A stretch of DNA of 64,000 nucleotides, taken from Acidovorax sp. Leaf78 (GTDB lineage: Bacteria > Pseudomonadota > Gammaproteobacteria > Burkholderiales > Burkholderiaceae_C). A program made the position numbers and the translations under genes. The stretch's first letter is position 1. Each line of letters starts with the position of its first letter. Shown here piece by piece: positions 51,868 through 62,468 of the stretch. The notes under the pieces are model-generated. The model did not search any database. It worked only from the letters and a program-made list of their open reading frames with translations, and was not told where the DNA came from. The DNA lies in contig NZ_LMLZ01000020.1 in NCBI RefSeq assembly GCF_001422735.1, forward strand, positions 653,272-717,271. The letters run 5' to 3'.

Positions 51868-53040
51868 ATGAAAATCAAATCCGTCCGCGCCCGTGTTTTT
51901 CAATGGAAGGGCAAGACTGTCCCGCCGCAGGGCAACTTCTGCTCCAACGCCATGGACCTGCTGTATGCGCCGCAGGAGACCATGAGCACCTTCCGCTTCC
52001 ATGCGTGGACGGTGGTCGAGATCGAAACCGACGACGGCATCGTCGGCCTGGGCAACGTGGCGCTCGCACCCACCATCGCAAAAGCCATCATCGACCAGTA
52101 CCTGGCGCCGCTGGTGATAGGCCAGGACCCTTGGGACTACGAATACCTGTGGCAGCGCATGTACCGCGCCACCCATGCCTGGGGCCGCAAGGGCGTGACG
52201 ATGGCGGCGATCTCCGCGGTAGACCTGGCCATCTGGGACATCCTGGGCAAGAGCGTGAACAAGCCCGTGTTCAAGCTGCTGGGCGGGCGCACCAAGGAGA
52301 AGATCCCGTGCTACTACTCCAAGCTGTACCGCACCAACCTCGACGACATGCAGGACGAGGCCCAGAGCTTTCTGGAGCAGGGCTTCACCGCATTCAAGAT
52401 GCGCTTCGGCTACGGCCCGGCGCACCTGCAGCAGGGCGTGAAGGAAAACCTCAAGTCCGTCGAAGCCGTGCGCGAGGTGATCGGCTATGACAACGATCTC
52501 ATGCTCGAGTGCTACATGGGCTGGAACGTCGAGTACGCCAAGCGCATCCTGCCCAAGCTCGAAAAGTTCGAACCTCGATGGCTCGAAGAGCCCGTCATCG
52601 CGGACGACATCGACGGCTATGCCGAGCTCAACCAGCTCACCAGCATCCCGATCTCGGGCGGAGAGCACGAGTTCAGCCTCTACGGGTTCAAGCAGCTGCT
52701 CGACAAGAAGGCGGTGAGCGTGGTGCAGTACGACACCAACCGCGTCGGCGGCATCACCGCAGCCCACAAGATCAACGCGCTGTGCGAGGCCTACAGCGTG
52801 CCCGTCGTCCCGCACGCGGGGCAGATGCACAACTACCACCTGACCATGAGCACGCTGGCGTCGCCCATGGCCGAGTACTTCCCCATCTTCGACGTGGAGG
52901 TGGGCAACGAGCTGTTCTGGTACATCTTCGACGGCGAGCCGATTGCGGAGAACGGCTTCATCCAGCTGAAGGACGACGTGCCGGGCCTGGGGCTGACGCT
53001 CAAGACGGAGTACCTGGACCAGTTCGACATCACCGAGTGA
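51868..53040 (+). CDS. Enolase-superfamily sugar-acid dehydratase (RhmD subgroup)
   Basis: A 390-residue mandelate-racemase-subgroup enolase close to L-rhamnonate dehydratase: [31 protein letters not shown] and [10 protein letters not shown] are the subgroup marks. It would remove water from an aldonate to give a 2-keto-3-deoxyaldonate. The first metal ligand reads LMLECYM, so a Glu stands where E. coli RhmD has Asp; the other ligands (LEEPV and GGEHEF) are kept. The AraD-type next gene suggests a five-carbon acid, for example L-lyxonate or L-arabinonate, rather than rhamnonate. Confidence 0.85.
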   Translation: MKIKSVRARVFQWKGKTVPPQGNFCSNAMDLLYAPQETMSTFRFHAWTVVEIETDDGIVGLGNVALAPTIAKAIIDQYLAPLVIGQDPWDYEYLWQRMYRATHAWGRKGVTMAAISAVDLAIWDILGKSVNKPVFKLLGGRTKEKIPCYYSKLYRTNLDDMQDEAQSFLEQGFTAFKMRFGYGPAHLQQGVKENLKSVEAVREVIGYDNDLMLECYMGWNVEYAKRILPKLEKFEPRWLEEPVIADDIDGYAELNQLTSIPISGGEHEFSLYGFKQLLDKKAVSVVQYDTNRVGGITAAHKINALCEAYSVPVVPHAGQMHNYHLTMSTLASPMAEYFPIFDVEVGNELFWYIFDGEPIAENGFIQLKDDVPGLGLTLKTEYLDQFDITE

Positions 53041-53045
53041 ACAGC

Positions 53046-53975
53046 ATGCCCGGACTCTCCAGCCCGCGCTACCGCGGTATCTTCCCCGTGGCCCCGACCA
53101 CCTTCCATGAAGACGGCACCCTGGACCTTGCGAGCCAGAAGCGCTGCGTGGACTTCATGATCGACTCGGGCGTGGACGGCCTGTGCATCCTCGCCAACTT
53201 CTCAGAGCAGTTCCTGGTCTCGGACGATGAGCGCGAGACCTTGACCCGCACCGTGCTCGAGCATGTGGCAGGCCGTGTGCCCGTCATCGTCACCACCACC
53301 CACACCAGTACCGCGATCTGCGCCGCGCGCAGCCGCCGGGCGCAGGACATGGGCGCGGCCATGGTGATGGTGATGCCGCCTTACCACGGGGCCACGTTCC
53401 GATTCAGCGAAGCGCAGATCCATGCGTTCTACGCACAAGTGTCCGACGCCATCGGCATTCCCATCATGGTGCAGGACGCGCCCGCTGCCGGCACGCCGCT
53501 GTCGTCCGCCTTTTTGGCACGCATAGCGCAGGACATCGAGCAGGTCTGCTACTTCAAGATGGAAACCGCGGGCGCCGCCAACAAGCTGCGCGAGCTGATC
53601 GCTCTGGGCGGCGAGGCCATCGAAGGCCCGTGGGACGGGGAAGAGGCCATCACCCTGCTGGCCGACCTGGAGGCTGGTGCCACCGGCGCCATGACGGGTG
53701 CCGGCTTTGCGGACGGCATCCGGCCCATCATCGATGCGCACCGCATCGGCGACCGCGACGCAGCCTTTGCGCAGTACCAGCGCTGGCTGCCGCTGATCAA
53801 CCACGAGAACCGGCAGGCCGGATTTCTGGCTGCCAAGGCGCTGATGAAAGAAGGGGGCGTGATCGCCTGCGACGCCCCCCGGCACCCCTGGCCACCCCTG
53901 CACCCCCAGGTACGCGCGCAACTGATCGACATCGCGCGGCGCCTGGACCCCCTGGTGCTCCGCTGGGCCCGCTGA
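53046..53975 (+). CDS. L-2-keto-3-deoxyarabonate dehydratase-like
   Basis: A 309-residue DHDPS/N-acetylneuraminate-lyase-fold enzyme. The Schiff-base Lys is in CYFKMETAG, and SEQFLVSDDERETLTRTVLE, AMVMVMPPYHGATFR and EGPWDGEEAITLLADLEAGA closely match, from memory, the Azospirillum AraD dehydratase that turns L-2-keto-3-deoxyarabonate into 2-oxoglutarate semialdehyde. It lies five bases after the dehydratase stop and 10 before the aldehyde dehydrogenase, consistent with a pathway order. The ATG at 53046 is used. Confidence 0.82.
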   Translation: MPGLSSPRYRGIFPVAPTTFHEDGTLDLASQKRCVDFMIDSGVDGLCILANFSEQFLVSDDERETLTRTVLEHVAGRVPVIVTTTHTSTAICAARSRRAQDMGAAMVMVMPPYHGATFRFSEAQIHAFYAQVSDAIGIPIMVQDAPAAGTPLSSAFLARIAQDIEQVCYFKMETAGAANKLRELIALGGEAIEGPWDGEEAITLLADLEAGATGAMTGAGFADGIRPIIDAHRIGDRDAAFAQYQRWLPLINHENRQAGFLAAKALMKEGGVIACDAPRHPWPPLHPQVRAQLIDIARRLDPLVLRWAR

Positions 53976-53985
53976 AAGAACCGAC

Positions 53986-55434
53986 ATGCTTCGTTACGAC
54001 AACCTCATCAACGGCGAACGTGCGCCTGCTGCTGCCTATGCGGCGAACACGAACCCCAGCGACGTGTCCGACGTGATCGGTGAATACGCCCAGGGCGACA
54101 CCGACGACGTGAATGCCGCGGTGCTGGCCGCGAAAAATGCGTTTGCCGCATGGAGCCAGACGGGCATACAGGCCCGGCACGACGCACTCGAAAAGATCGC
54201 TGCCGAGATCCTGGCCCGCAAGGAAGAGCTGGGCAACCTGCTGGCCCGCGAGGAGGGCAAGACGCTGCCCGAGGCCATTGGCGAGGTGACGCGGGCAGGC
54301 CATATCTTCAAGTTCTTCGCCGGCGAATGCATGCGGATGGCGGGCGACACCCTTCCATCCATCCGCCCTGGCGTGGGCGTGGATGTCAGCCGCGAGCCGG
54401 TGGGCGTAGTGGGGCTGATCACGCCCTGGAACTTCCCGATCGCCATCCCTGCATGGAAGATCGCGCCCGCCCTGGCTTTTGGCAACTGCGTGGTCTTGAA
54501 GCCCGCTGAGCTGGCGCCCGGCTGCGCCTGGGCCTTGTCGGACATCATCCTGCGCAGCGGCATTCCGGCTGGTGTGTTCAACCTGGTCATGGGCCAGGGG
54601 CGTGTGGTGGGCGAGGCGATGACCCGCCACCCCGACATCGCTGCCATCAGCTTCACCGGCTCGGTGGGCGTGGGCCGCTGCATCTCGGTGATGTGCGCGC
54701 AGCTGGGCAAAAAGGTGCAGGTGGAAATGGGCGGCAAGAACCCCCAGGTCGTGCTCGACGATGCAGACCTTGCCCAGGCGGTCGAGCTCAGCGCGCAAAG
54801 CGGTTTCTATTCGACGGGCCAGCGCTGCACGGCCTCGAGCCGGCTGATCGTCACCGACAAGATCTACCCTGCGTTCGTGGCGGCGCTGCAAGAGCGCCTG
54901 CAGAAGATCAAGGTGGGCGATGCGCGTGCCATCGGCACCGACATGGGGCCGGTGGTCAGCCAGAGCCAGCTCGAGCAGGACCTGGAGTACGCCGAGATCG
55001 GCCGTGCCGAAGGCGCGACCCTGGCCCTGGGCGGCCATCCGGTGCGCTGCCACACCGGCAGCGCGAACAAGGGCTATTTCATGGCGCCCACGCTGTTTGT
55101 GGACAGCCTGCCGTCGATGCGCATCAACCGCGAGGAAATCTTCGGGCCGGTGGCCAGCGTCATCCGCGTGCGGGACTACGAAGAGGCTCTGCAGGTGGCC
55201 AACGACACGCCCTTCGGCCTGTCGGCCGGCATCGCCACCGCCAGCCTCAAGCATGTCATGCACTTCAAACGCCATGTGCAGGCCGGCATGGTGATGGTGA
55301 ATCTGCCCACCGCCGGCGTGGACTACCACGTGCCCTTCGGCGGGCGCAAGGCAAGCAGCTACGGCCCCCGCGAGCAGGGCACCCACGCCAAGGAATTCTT
55401 CACCACTGTGAAGACGGCCTACATCCACGCATGA
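53986..55434 (+). CDS. Aldehyde dehydrogenase, probably 2-oxoglutarate semialdehyde
   Basis: A 482-residue NAD(P)-dependent aldehyde dehydrogenase. TPWNFPIAIPAWKIAPAL binds cofactor, VEMGGKNPQ carries the general-base Glu and TGQRCTASSR the catalytic Cys. Type I ketoglutarate-semialdehyde dehydrogenases from L-arabinose pathways look like this and share this gene order. It would produce 2-oxoglutarate for the citric acid cycle. It ends four bases into the next gene (ATGA overlap). Confidence 0.9.
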   Translation: MLRYDNLINGERAPAAAYAANTNPSDVSDVIGEYAQGDTDDVNAAVLAAKNAFAAWSQTGIQARHDALEKIAAEILARKEELGNLLAREEGKTLPEAIGEVTRAGHIFKFFAGECMRMAGDTLPSIRPGVGVDVSREPVGVVGLITPWNFPIAIPAWKIAPALAFGNCVVLKPAELAPGCAWALSDIILRSGIPAGVFNLVMGQGRVVGEAMTRHPDIAAISFTGSVGVGRCISVMCAQLGKKVQVEMGGKNPQVVLDDADLAQAVELSAQSGFYSTGQRCTASSRLIVTDKIYPAFVAALQERLQKIKVGDARAIGTDMGPVVSQSQLEQDLEYAEIGRAEGATLALGGHPVRCHTGSANKGYFMAPTLFVDSLPSMRINREEIFGPVASVIRVRDYEEALQVANDTPFGLSAGIATASLKHVMHFKRHVQAGMVMVNLPTAGVDYHVPFGGRKASSYGPREQGTHAKEFFTTVKTAYIHA

Positions 55435-56378
55435 CCGTGAACGAATTTCCTTCTTCCTCCTTGCAGGTCCTGGACCCGCGCGTGGCACCGGTATTTGCTG
55501 GCGCGTCGCTACGCCGACTGTGCACAGGCGCCATATGGAGCGAGGGCCCAGTCTGGCTGCCGCACGACGATTCGGTGCTGTGGAGCGACATTCCCAACAA
55601 CCGCATCCTGCGCTGGTCTGCCAGTGCCGGCATGTCGGTGTGGCGCGAACAGGTCGAGTTCACCAACGGCCATGTGCTGGACAACGAAGGCAATCTTCTG
55701 CATTGCTCGCACGGGCTGCGTGCCATCGTTCGCACTCCGCAGGTGCAGGGCATCGTGCGCGCCGACACCATCGACGAGGTGGTGGTGCGGGAGTTCAATG
55801 GACGGCGGCTGAACTCGCCCAACGACGTCGTGGTGCAGGGCAATGGCTGCATCTGGTTCACCGACCCGCCCTACGGAATCCTGAGCGACCGCGAAGGCTA
55901 CAAGGCGCCGCGCGAACTGCCAGCGAACCATGTGTTTTGCTATGACCCGGCGGACGGCGCGCTGCACGCTGCGTCCGACTTCGTGCAGGAGCCCAACGGG
56001 CTGGCTTTCTCGCCCGACGAGCGCTTGCTGTACGTGAGCGACACCTCCGCCGCCCTGAGCGCGGACGGCACGGGCAACCACCACATCGTGGTGTTCGACG
56101 TGAACGGGCACAGCCTGGAGAACCCGCGCGTCTTCGCCGACATCTCGCCCGGCCTGCCGGACGGGTTTTGCGTGGACCACTGCGGCTGGATCTACACCAG
56201 CAGCGGGGACAGCGTGCAGGTGTACCACCCCGACGGGACGCTGCTCGGAAAGATCCTGGTGCCTGAAAAGGTCGGCAACCTCACTTTCGGAGGTGTGCGG
56301 GGCGACACGCTGTTCATCACCGCCAGCACGTCGCTCTACAGCATCGTTCTCAATACCCACGGAGTCGTCCGACCATGA
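55431..56378 (+). CDS. SMP-30/gluconolactonase family lactonase (second copy)
   Basis: A 315-residue SMP-30 propeller, unlike the copy at 1883 in detail. WSEGPVWLPHDD carries the metal Glu, NGRRLNSPNDVVVQGNG the Asn, and PGLPDGFCVDHCGWIYTS the Asp. It would open the lactone formed by oxidation of the incoming sugar. Start ATG overlaps the aldehyde dehydrogenase stop, and its own stop overlaps the next gene (ATGA). Confidence 0.9.
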   Translation: MTVNEFPSSSLQVLDPRVAPVFAGASLRRLCTGAIWSEGPVWLPHDDSVLWSDIPNNRILRWSASAGMSVWREQVEFTNGHVLDNEGNLLHCSHGLRAIVRTPQVQGIVRADTIDEVVVREFNGRRLNSPNDVVVQGNGCIWFTDPPYGILSDREGYKAPRELPANHVFCYDPADGALHAASDFVQEPNGLAFSPDERLLYVSDTSAALSADGTGNHHIVVFDVNGHSLENPRVFADISPGLPDGFCVDHCGWIYTSSGDSVQVYHPDGTLLGKILVPEKVGNLTFGGVRGDTLFITASTSLYSIVLNTHGVVRP

Positions 56379-57307
56379 CCGACAACATCCTTTTGCTGGT
56401 GGAAAAGTGCAGCCACTGCCTGAGCTACTACGACATCGACAGCGGCGAGCGCCTGGCCAGCATCGAGCTGCCTGACTTTCCGCACGAGTTCGTGATCGAC
56501 TCCAACGAGCAGTACGCGTACATCGGCCACTACGGGGTCGAGACATCCGGCCATCTGGGCTTTGGGGGCACGCAGATCTTCCAGGTGGACATCGCCCGCC
56601 GCGAGCTGGCTCGCACCATCGACATCGCCCCGTTCAACCGGCTGCACGGCATGCAGATGGACGTGCAGGACCGCCTCTATGCCCTGAGCGAGGACCGCGC
56701 GCAGCTCGTGGTCCTCGACCACCCCGCCACCGACACCGCACCCCGCCGGGCGGTCAGCACCGGCGGCATCAAGAGCCACCTGTTCGCCTTGACGCGCGAC
56801 GGCCAGACGGCTTACTCGATGAACCTGCTGTCGCACACCGTGACGAAGATCCAGCCGCACGACGCCACCGTGGCCCCCGTCGCCTGCTCGCCCGGCGAAA
56901 AGCCCGAGGGATACGCGCTGAGCGCCGACGAGAAGACGCTGTATGTGACCTGCCGCTGGAGCAACACCCTGTGCGCCATCGACACGGCGACCATGCAGGT
57001 GCAGTACCAGGCTCCGTCCCGCGACGATGCCACACGCCTGTACCTCTACCGCGACGGTCGGCTGGTGGTGACCAACTACGGGGCACGCAGCCTGTCGATC
57101 GTGGACCCGGCAACCCTGCAGGAGCTGGCCCATGTGCAGATGGACGCCCGGGCCATCGCCCTGAGTTTTCATCCCACCCGGCCGCTGGCGTTTGTGAGCC
57201 AGGACAACGACCTGCTCGGCTACTTCAACATGGAGACGCTGCAGTTCGAGCGCTTCGTGGCCACACAGCGCGAACCGGATGTCTCGCGCGTGCTGTGCCG
57301 CGCTTGA
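56375..57307 (+). CDS. YncE-like beta-propeller protein
   Basis: A 310-residue seven-bladed propeller of the YncE/lactonase-like class, with blade repeats such as GEKPEGYALSADEKTLYVTC and AIALSFHPTRPLAFVSQDN. There is no signal peptide, so it is cytoplasmic as read. Propellers in sugar-acid operons may be lactonases (6-phosphogluconolactonase-like) or non-catalytic ligand sensors; no metal site is obvious. Translational coupling to the SMP-30 gene supports a linked role. Confidence 0.75.
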   Translation: MTDNILLLVEKCSHCLSYYDIDSGERLASIELPDFPHEFVIDSNEQYAYIGHYGVETSGHLGFGGTQIFQVDIARRELARTIDIAPFNRLHGMQMDVQDRLYALSEDRAQLVVLDHPATDTAPRRAVSTGGIKSHLFALTRDGQTAYSMNLLSHTVTKIQPHDATVAPVACSPGEKPEGYALSADEKTLYVTCRWSNTLCAIDTATMQVQYQAPSRDDATRLYLYRDGRLVVTNYGARSLSIVDPATLQELAHVQMDARAIALSFHPTRPLAFVSQDNDLLGYFNMETLQFERFVATQREPDVSRVLCRA

Positions 57308-57319
57308 GGTGGGTTGCCC

Positions 57320-58084
57320 ATGAATGATTTGATGCAGTGGCTGTTGACGCCCATCAGCGGCGCCACACACCACGAGATCGCCCCCTGGGCCTACTGGCAT
57401 GCACGCGTCATGGTGCTGGCGTGGGCGGTGCTGCTGCCCCTGGGCATCTTGGTCGCCCGTTTCTTCAAGGTGATGCCGGGCCAGAACTGGCCCACCGTGC
57501 GCGACAACAAGGCCTGGTGGCATGCGCACCGCACCCTGCAATACAGCGGCTTTGCGCTGATGCTCGTCGGCATCGGCCTGGCCTGGAGCAATGCCCGTGC
57601 GGCGGGCCAGGCGGCCGCCTTGCACGGTGCCATGGGGTGGTGCGTGCTGGGGCTGGCGATCGTGCAGGTCGCGTCGGCGTGGGCCAGGGGCACCAAGGGC
57701 GGCCCCACCGCGGCGCACATGCGCGGAGACCACTACGACATGACGGCCACCCGGGTCACTTTCGAGTATGTCCACAAGGCCGGTGGCTACATCGCGCTGT
57801 TGGCAGCTGTCGTCACGATCTTCCTGGGCCTCTATGCGGCCGATGCGCCGCGGTGGATGTGGATCGTGCTGGCCGTCTGGTGGCTGGTACTGGGCACGGC
57901 ATTCGCCTACCTGCAGTACCGAGGCCGCTGCATGGACACCTACCAAGCCATCTGGGGCCCCGATACCGGCACGCCGGCGAGCCGGCAGCCGCCGGTGGGC
58001 TGGGGCGTGCGGCGCTACACGGCCGCGCAGTGGCAAAAGAAGTTCGGGCCGCCGCCACCGGCCGCACCCACACCACAACGATAA
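57320..58084 (+). CDS. Cytochrome b561-like membrane protein
   Basis: A 254-residue membrane protein with four to five hydrophobic helices and conserved His in the helix ends (YWHARVMVLAW, WWHAHRTLQYSG, ALHGAMGWCVLG, FEYVHKAGGY), as in b561-type di-heme proteins. A Pro-rich C-terminus (RYTAAQWQKKFGPPPPA) follows. It may accept electrons from sugar or aldonate oxidation and pass them to quinone, which would be unusual in an ABC-sugar operon. Function inferred. Confidence 0.75.
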   Translation: MNDLMQWLLTPISGATHHEIAPWAYWHARVMVLAWAVLLPLGILVARFFKVMPGQNWPTVRDNKAWWHAHRTLQYSGFALMLVGIGLAWSNARAAGQAAALHGAMGWCVLGLAIVQVASAWARGTKGGPTAAHMRGDHYDMTATRVTFEYVHKAGGYIALLAAVVTIFLGLYAADAPRWMWIVLAVWWLVLGTAFAYLQYRGRCMDTYQAIWGPDTGTPASRQPPVGWGVRRYTAAQWQKKFGPPPPAAPTPQR

Positions 58085-58098
58085 GCACAGGAGAACAC

Positions 58099-59193
<1,095 letters not shown>

Positions 59194-59287
59194 ATCCTCC
59201 AAGCACTGAACCAATGAACTTGTTCCCACAGGTTTCACGGATTCCCCCCGTCTGAACGTACCCCCATTCGCCCCCCAGGAGACACCC

Positions 59288-60619
59288 ATGAAAAGACGCG
59301 ATTTCGTAAAAAGTGCCAGCGCCACGGTGTTCGGTGCCAGCCTGCCTTTCAGCGGCATCCACGCGCAGAGCCGCTACTCCAAGTACGCAGGCCAGACGGT
59401 GACCTTCAGCGTGCCGTCGCACCCGCACTACGACGCCATGATGAAGATCCTGCCGGAGTTCACCAAGGAGACCGGCATCAAGGTGGAGACAGACCGCCTG
59501 GCCATGGGCCGCATGAAGGAAAAGCAGCTGCTCGAAATGGCCAAGCCGCAGGGCGATTACGACCTGGGCTGCTATGTGGTGATGTGGAAGGGCGAGTACG
59601 TCGCCAAGAACCTGATCCGGCCGCTGGAGCCATTCTTTCAAAACCCTGCACTGGCCGACCCCGCCTACGACATCAAGGACATCATCCCGGTCTACCTGGA
59701 AAACCTGGGCCTGGTGGGCGGCCCCAAGGGCTATCTGGCGGGGCCGGGCGCCAAGCTCTATGGCCTGCCGTACGGCGCAGAGACGTCCGTCCTGGCCTAC
59801 CGCAAGGACATCTTTGCCAAACACAACCTCAAAGTCCCCGAGACGTATGCCGAGTTTGGCGACTTGCTCCGGGTCATCAAGGACAAGGAAGGCATCGGCG
59901 CCTTGGCGTCGCGCGGGCAGGCAGGCCACCAGGCGGTGCACGCCTGGCTGCTGCACCTGAATCCGCTGGGCGGCAGCGTGTTCGACGACCAGTGGCGCGC
60001 GCGATTCAACGACAAGGCGGGCATCGCCGCGCTCAAGTTCCTGCAGGAAGTGGTTGCCACCGGCCCTGCAGGCATTGCCGGGTACGGGCAGGGCGAGAGC
60101 AACACGGCTTTTTTGCAGGGGCAGGCCGCCATGTACCTCGACTCGACGTCTCTCGCGGGCTTGGTGAACGACCCGGCCAAGTCGAAGGTCGTAGGCAAGG
60201 TGAGCTGGGCCCTGCACCCCATGGGCACCCGCAGGGCTTCGCAGTCCGGCGGCCTGGGCCTGGCGATTGCCAAGAATGCCAAGAACGCCGACGCGGGCTT
60301 TCTGCTCATGCAGTGGCTGACGTCGAAGGCGCAGGACAAGGCGGTGACCAAGGTGGGCGGCGCGCCCACGCGCAACTCGACGATGTCCGACGCCGACCTG
60401 GTGCGGCAGTACCCCGAGTTCATCACTTTCAAGGAGGCGCTCAAGTACTCCAACCCCGACTGGCGCCCCATCATTCCCGTCTGGGACAAGATCAATGTGC
60501 AGGCGCTCGGCGTGGGCATCTCGGAGGCGCTGACCGGCAAGAAAACCGCCGAGGCCGCGCTCAATGATCTGGTGGCACCCGTCACGCAGATCATGCGCGA
60601 AGCCGGCTACAAGGTCTGA
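59288..60619 (+). CDS. Extracellular solute-binding protein of CUT1 sugar importer
   Basis: A 443-residue binding protein with a Tat-like signal (MKRRDFVKSASATVFGAS, ending near IHAQ). TVTFSVPSHPHYDAMMKILP opens the mature fold and the late WRPIIPVWDKINVQALGVG and ALNDLVAPVTQIMREAGYKV match solute-binding family 1. AGGAG is seven bases before the ATG. It delivers the sugar or sugar acid to the permeases. Confidence 0.9.
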   Translation: MKRRDFVKSASATVFGASLPFSGIHAQSRYSKYAGQTVTFSVPSHPHYDAMMKILPEFTKETGIKVETDRLAMGRMKEKQLLEMAKPQGDYDLGCYVVMWKGEYVAKNLIRPLEPFFQNPALADPAYDIKDIIPVYLENLGLVGGPKGYLAGPGAKLYGLPYGAETSVLAYRKDIFAKHNLKVPETYAEFGDLLRVIKDKEGIGALASRGQAGHQAVHAWLLHLNPLGGSVFDDQWRARFNDKAGIAALKFLQEVVATGPAGIAGYGQGESNTAFLQGQAAMYLDSTSLAGLVNDPAKSKVVGKVSWALHPMGTRRASQSGGLGLAIAKNAKNADAGFLLMQWLTSKAQDKAVTKVGGAPTRNSTMSDADLVRQYPEFITFKEALKYSNPDWRPIIPVWDKINVQALGVGISEALTGKKTAEAALNDLVAPVTQIMREAGYKV

Positions 60620-60631
60620 GGAGCGCACGGC

Positions 60632-61507
60632 ATGCGCACACCCGCCTGGGTTCCTCTTTTGTACGTAGGGCCCGCCGCGCTGATCATGGCAGCGGCTTGC
60701 CTCTACCCGGTCCTCTCGGCCTTTCAACTGGGCCTGTACGACTGGAGCATGGGCACGCCGTGGAGCGAAGCCCGCTGGGTCGGCCTCGATGCCTTCGTGG
60801 CGGCCTTCACCAACCCGCGGGTGTGGTCGTCGCTCTGGACGACGCTGCTGTTTGCCGGCGTCTGCGTCACGGCCGAGATGCTGCTGGGCATCGCGCTGGC
60901 ATTGGCGCTGGAGCGGCCCGTGCGGGGCACTGCCATCTTCCGCACCTTGTTCATCCTGCCGATGATGATCGCGCCCATCGCGGTGGGCCTGGCGTGGCGC
61001 TACATGTTCGATGCGCAGTTCGGCCTGATCAATGCTGTGCTGGGCCTGTTCAAGATCGCACCCTTGACCTGGCTGGCTGACCCCACGCTCGCGTTCGCTG
61101 CGATCGTGATTGCCGACATCTGGCAGTGGACGCCATTCGTTTTCATCATGATGGTCGCGGCGCTGGCCAATGTGGATGGCGCCGTGATCGAGGCATCGCG
61201 CATCGACGGCGCCAACTGGTGGCAAATGACCACCCTGGTGAAGCTGCCCATGATCGCGCACGTCATCGCCATCACCTTGATGATGCGGCTGGTCGATGCC
61301 TTCCGTGTGCTGGAAGTCATCTACGTGCTCACCTTCGGCGGGCCTGGCGATTCGACCGAGATCTTGGCCCTGCACATCTACAAGACCGCCTTCGTGGGCC
61401 AGCAACTGGGCGTGGCTGCAGCGATCTCCGTGCTGTTGCTGGTGGTGGTGGCCGCGCTGTCGTTTGCAGCGCTGCGCATCTCCAACCCGCTGGATGCCAA
61501 GAAGTGA
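60632..61507 (+). CDS. ABC sugar permease 1 (MalF/UgpA type)
   Basis: A 291-residue permease of about six helices, with the EAA loop ASRIDGANWWQMTTLVKLPMI. It lies 12 bp after the binding-protein stop and forms the importer channel with the next gene. Confidence 0.93.
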   Translation: MRTPAWVPLLYVGPAALIMAAACLYPVLSAFQLGLYDWSMGTPWSEARWVGLDAFVAAFTNPRVWSSLWTTLLFAGVCVTAEMLLGIALALALERPVRGTAIFRTLFILPMMIAPIAVGLAWRYMFDAQFGLINAVLGLFKIAPLTWLADPTLAFAAIVIADIWQWTPFVFIMMVAALANVDGAVIEASRIDGANWWQMTTLVKLPMIAHVIAITLMMRLVDAFRVLEVIYVLTFGGPGDSTEILALHIYKTAFVGQQLGVAAAISVLLLVVVAALSFAALRISNPLDAKK

Positions 61508-61520
61508 ATGAGGCCGTGAC

Positions 61521-62351
61521 ATGTCCATGAAACGCTCCCCCGTGATCGTCACCGCCCACTACGCCATCCTGGTGAGTCTGGCCTTTTTGTGCATTGCTCC
61601 CATCGTCGTCATTTTTGCGACCAGTCTTCGCCAGCAGGTCGACATCTTTGCGGAGCCGCTCAACTTCATCTTCACCCCGACGCTGGAGAACTACCGCGGA
61701 GTCCTGCAGGAAGACAAGTTCGACCGCTACCTGTACAACAGCCTGTTCGTCGGCATCGTCTCCACGGCGGTCACGCTGATCCTGGGCTGCATGGCGGCGT
61801 ATGGCTTGGCGCGCTTTCGCTTCCCCGGACGGCATGCGCTGGCGTACACCACGCTGCTGCTCAGAACGGTGCCGCTGGCTGTCATGGCGATCCCGGTGTT
61901 CCTCATCTGGAACGAATGGCATCTGGTCAACAGCCTGTGGGGCCTGGTCCTGCTGTACGTGGCGGTCAACCTGCCGTTCACGATCTGGCTGCTGTACGGC
62001 TTCGTGCTCCAGGTGCCTGTCGAGCTGGAGGAAGCCGCCGCCATCGACGGCTGCGGCCCCATCCGCGTGTTCACCAAGGTGCTCCTGCCGCTCATGGCGC
62101 CGGGGCTGGCCGCGGCGTCGATCTTCACGTTTCGCATTGCCTGGAACGAGTTCATCCTGGCGCTGGTACTCACCGACCGCCACTCCCGCACCTTGCCGGT
62201 GGCCGCTTCGCTCTTCATCACCGACATGGGCGTGGATTGGGGGCGCGTCATGGCCATGGGCAGCCTCATCGCCATACCGCCGCTGATCTTCACCTTCGTG
62301 GCGGCGCGCCAGATCATCACCGGGCTGACTGCAGGCGCTGTGAAGGGCTGA
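61521..62351 (+). CDS. ABC sugar permease 2 (MalG/UgpE type)
   Basis: A 276-residue permease with six helices and the EAA loop EEAAAIDGCGPIRVFTKVLLPLM. It starts 13 bp after the first permease gene. It is the last gene of the sugar operon; the following 117 bp contain no strong terminator. Confidence 0.93.
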   Translation: MSMKRSPVIVTAHYAILVSLAFLCIAPIVVIFATSLRQQVDIFAEPLNFIFTPTLENYRGVLQEDKFDRYLYNSLFVGIVSTAVTLILGCMAAYGLARFRFPGRHALAYTTLLLRTVPLAVMAIPVFLIWNEWHLVNSLWGLVLLYVAVNLPFTIWLLYGFVLQVPVELEEAAAIDGCGPIRVFTKVLLPLMAPGLAAASIFTFRIAWNEFILALVLTDRHSRTLPVAASLFITDMGVDWGRVMAMGSLIAIPPLIFTFVAARQIITGLTAGAVKG

Positions 62352-62468
62352 CAGGCCTCGCTCGCCCATTTGCTAGCCCACTCACTCGACCATCCGGCCT
62401 CTTCGTTCGCTCGACGGTTCTCGTTGGCACCCGCTTTCCCCTCCATTTTTGTCCTTGCATCGCACCTT

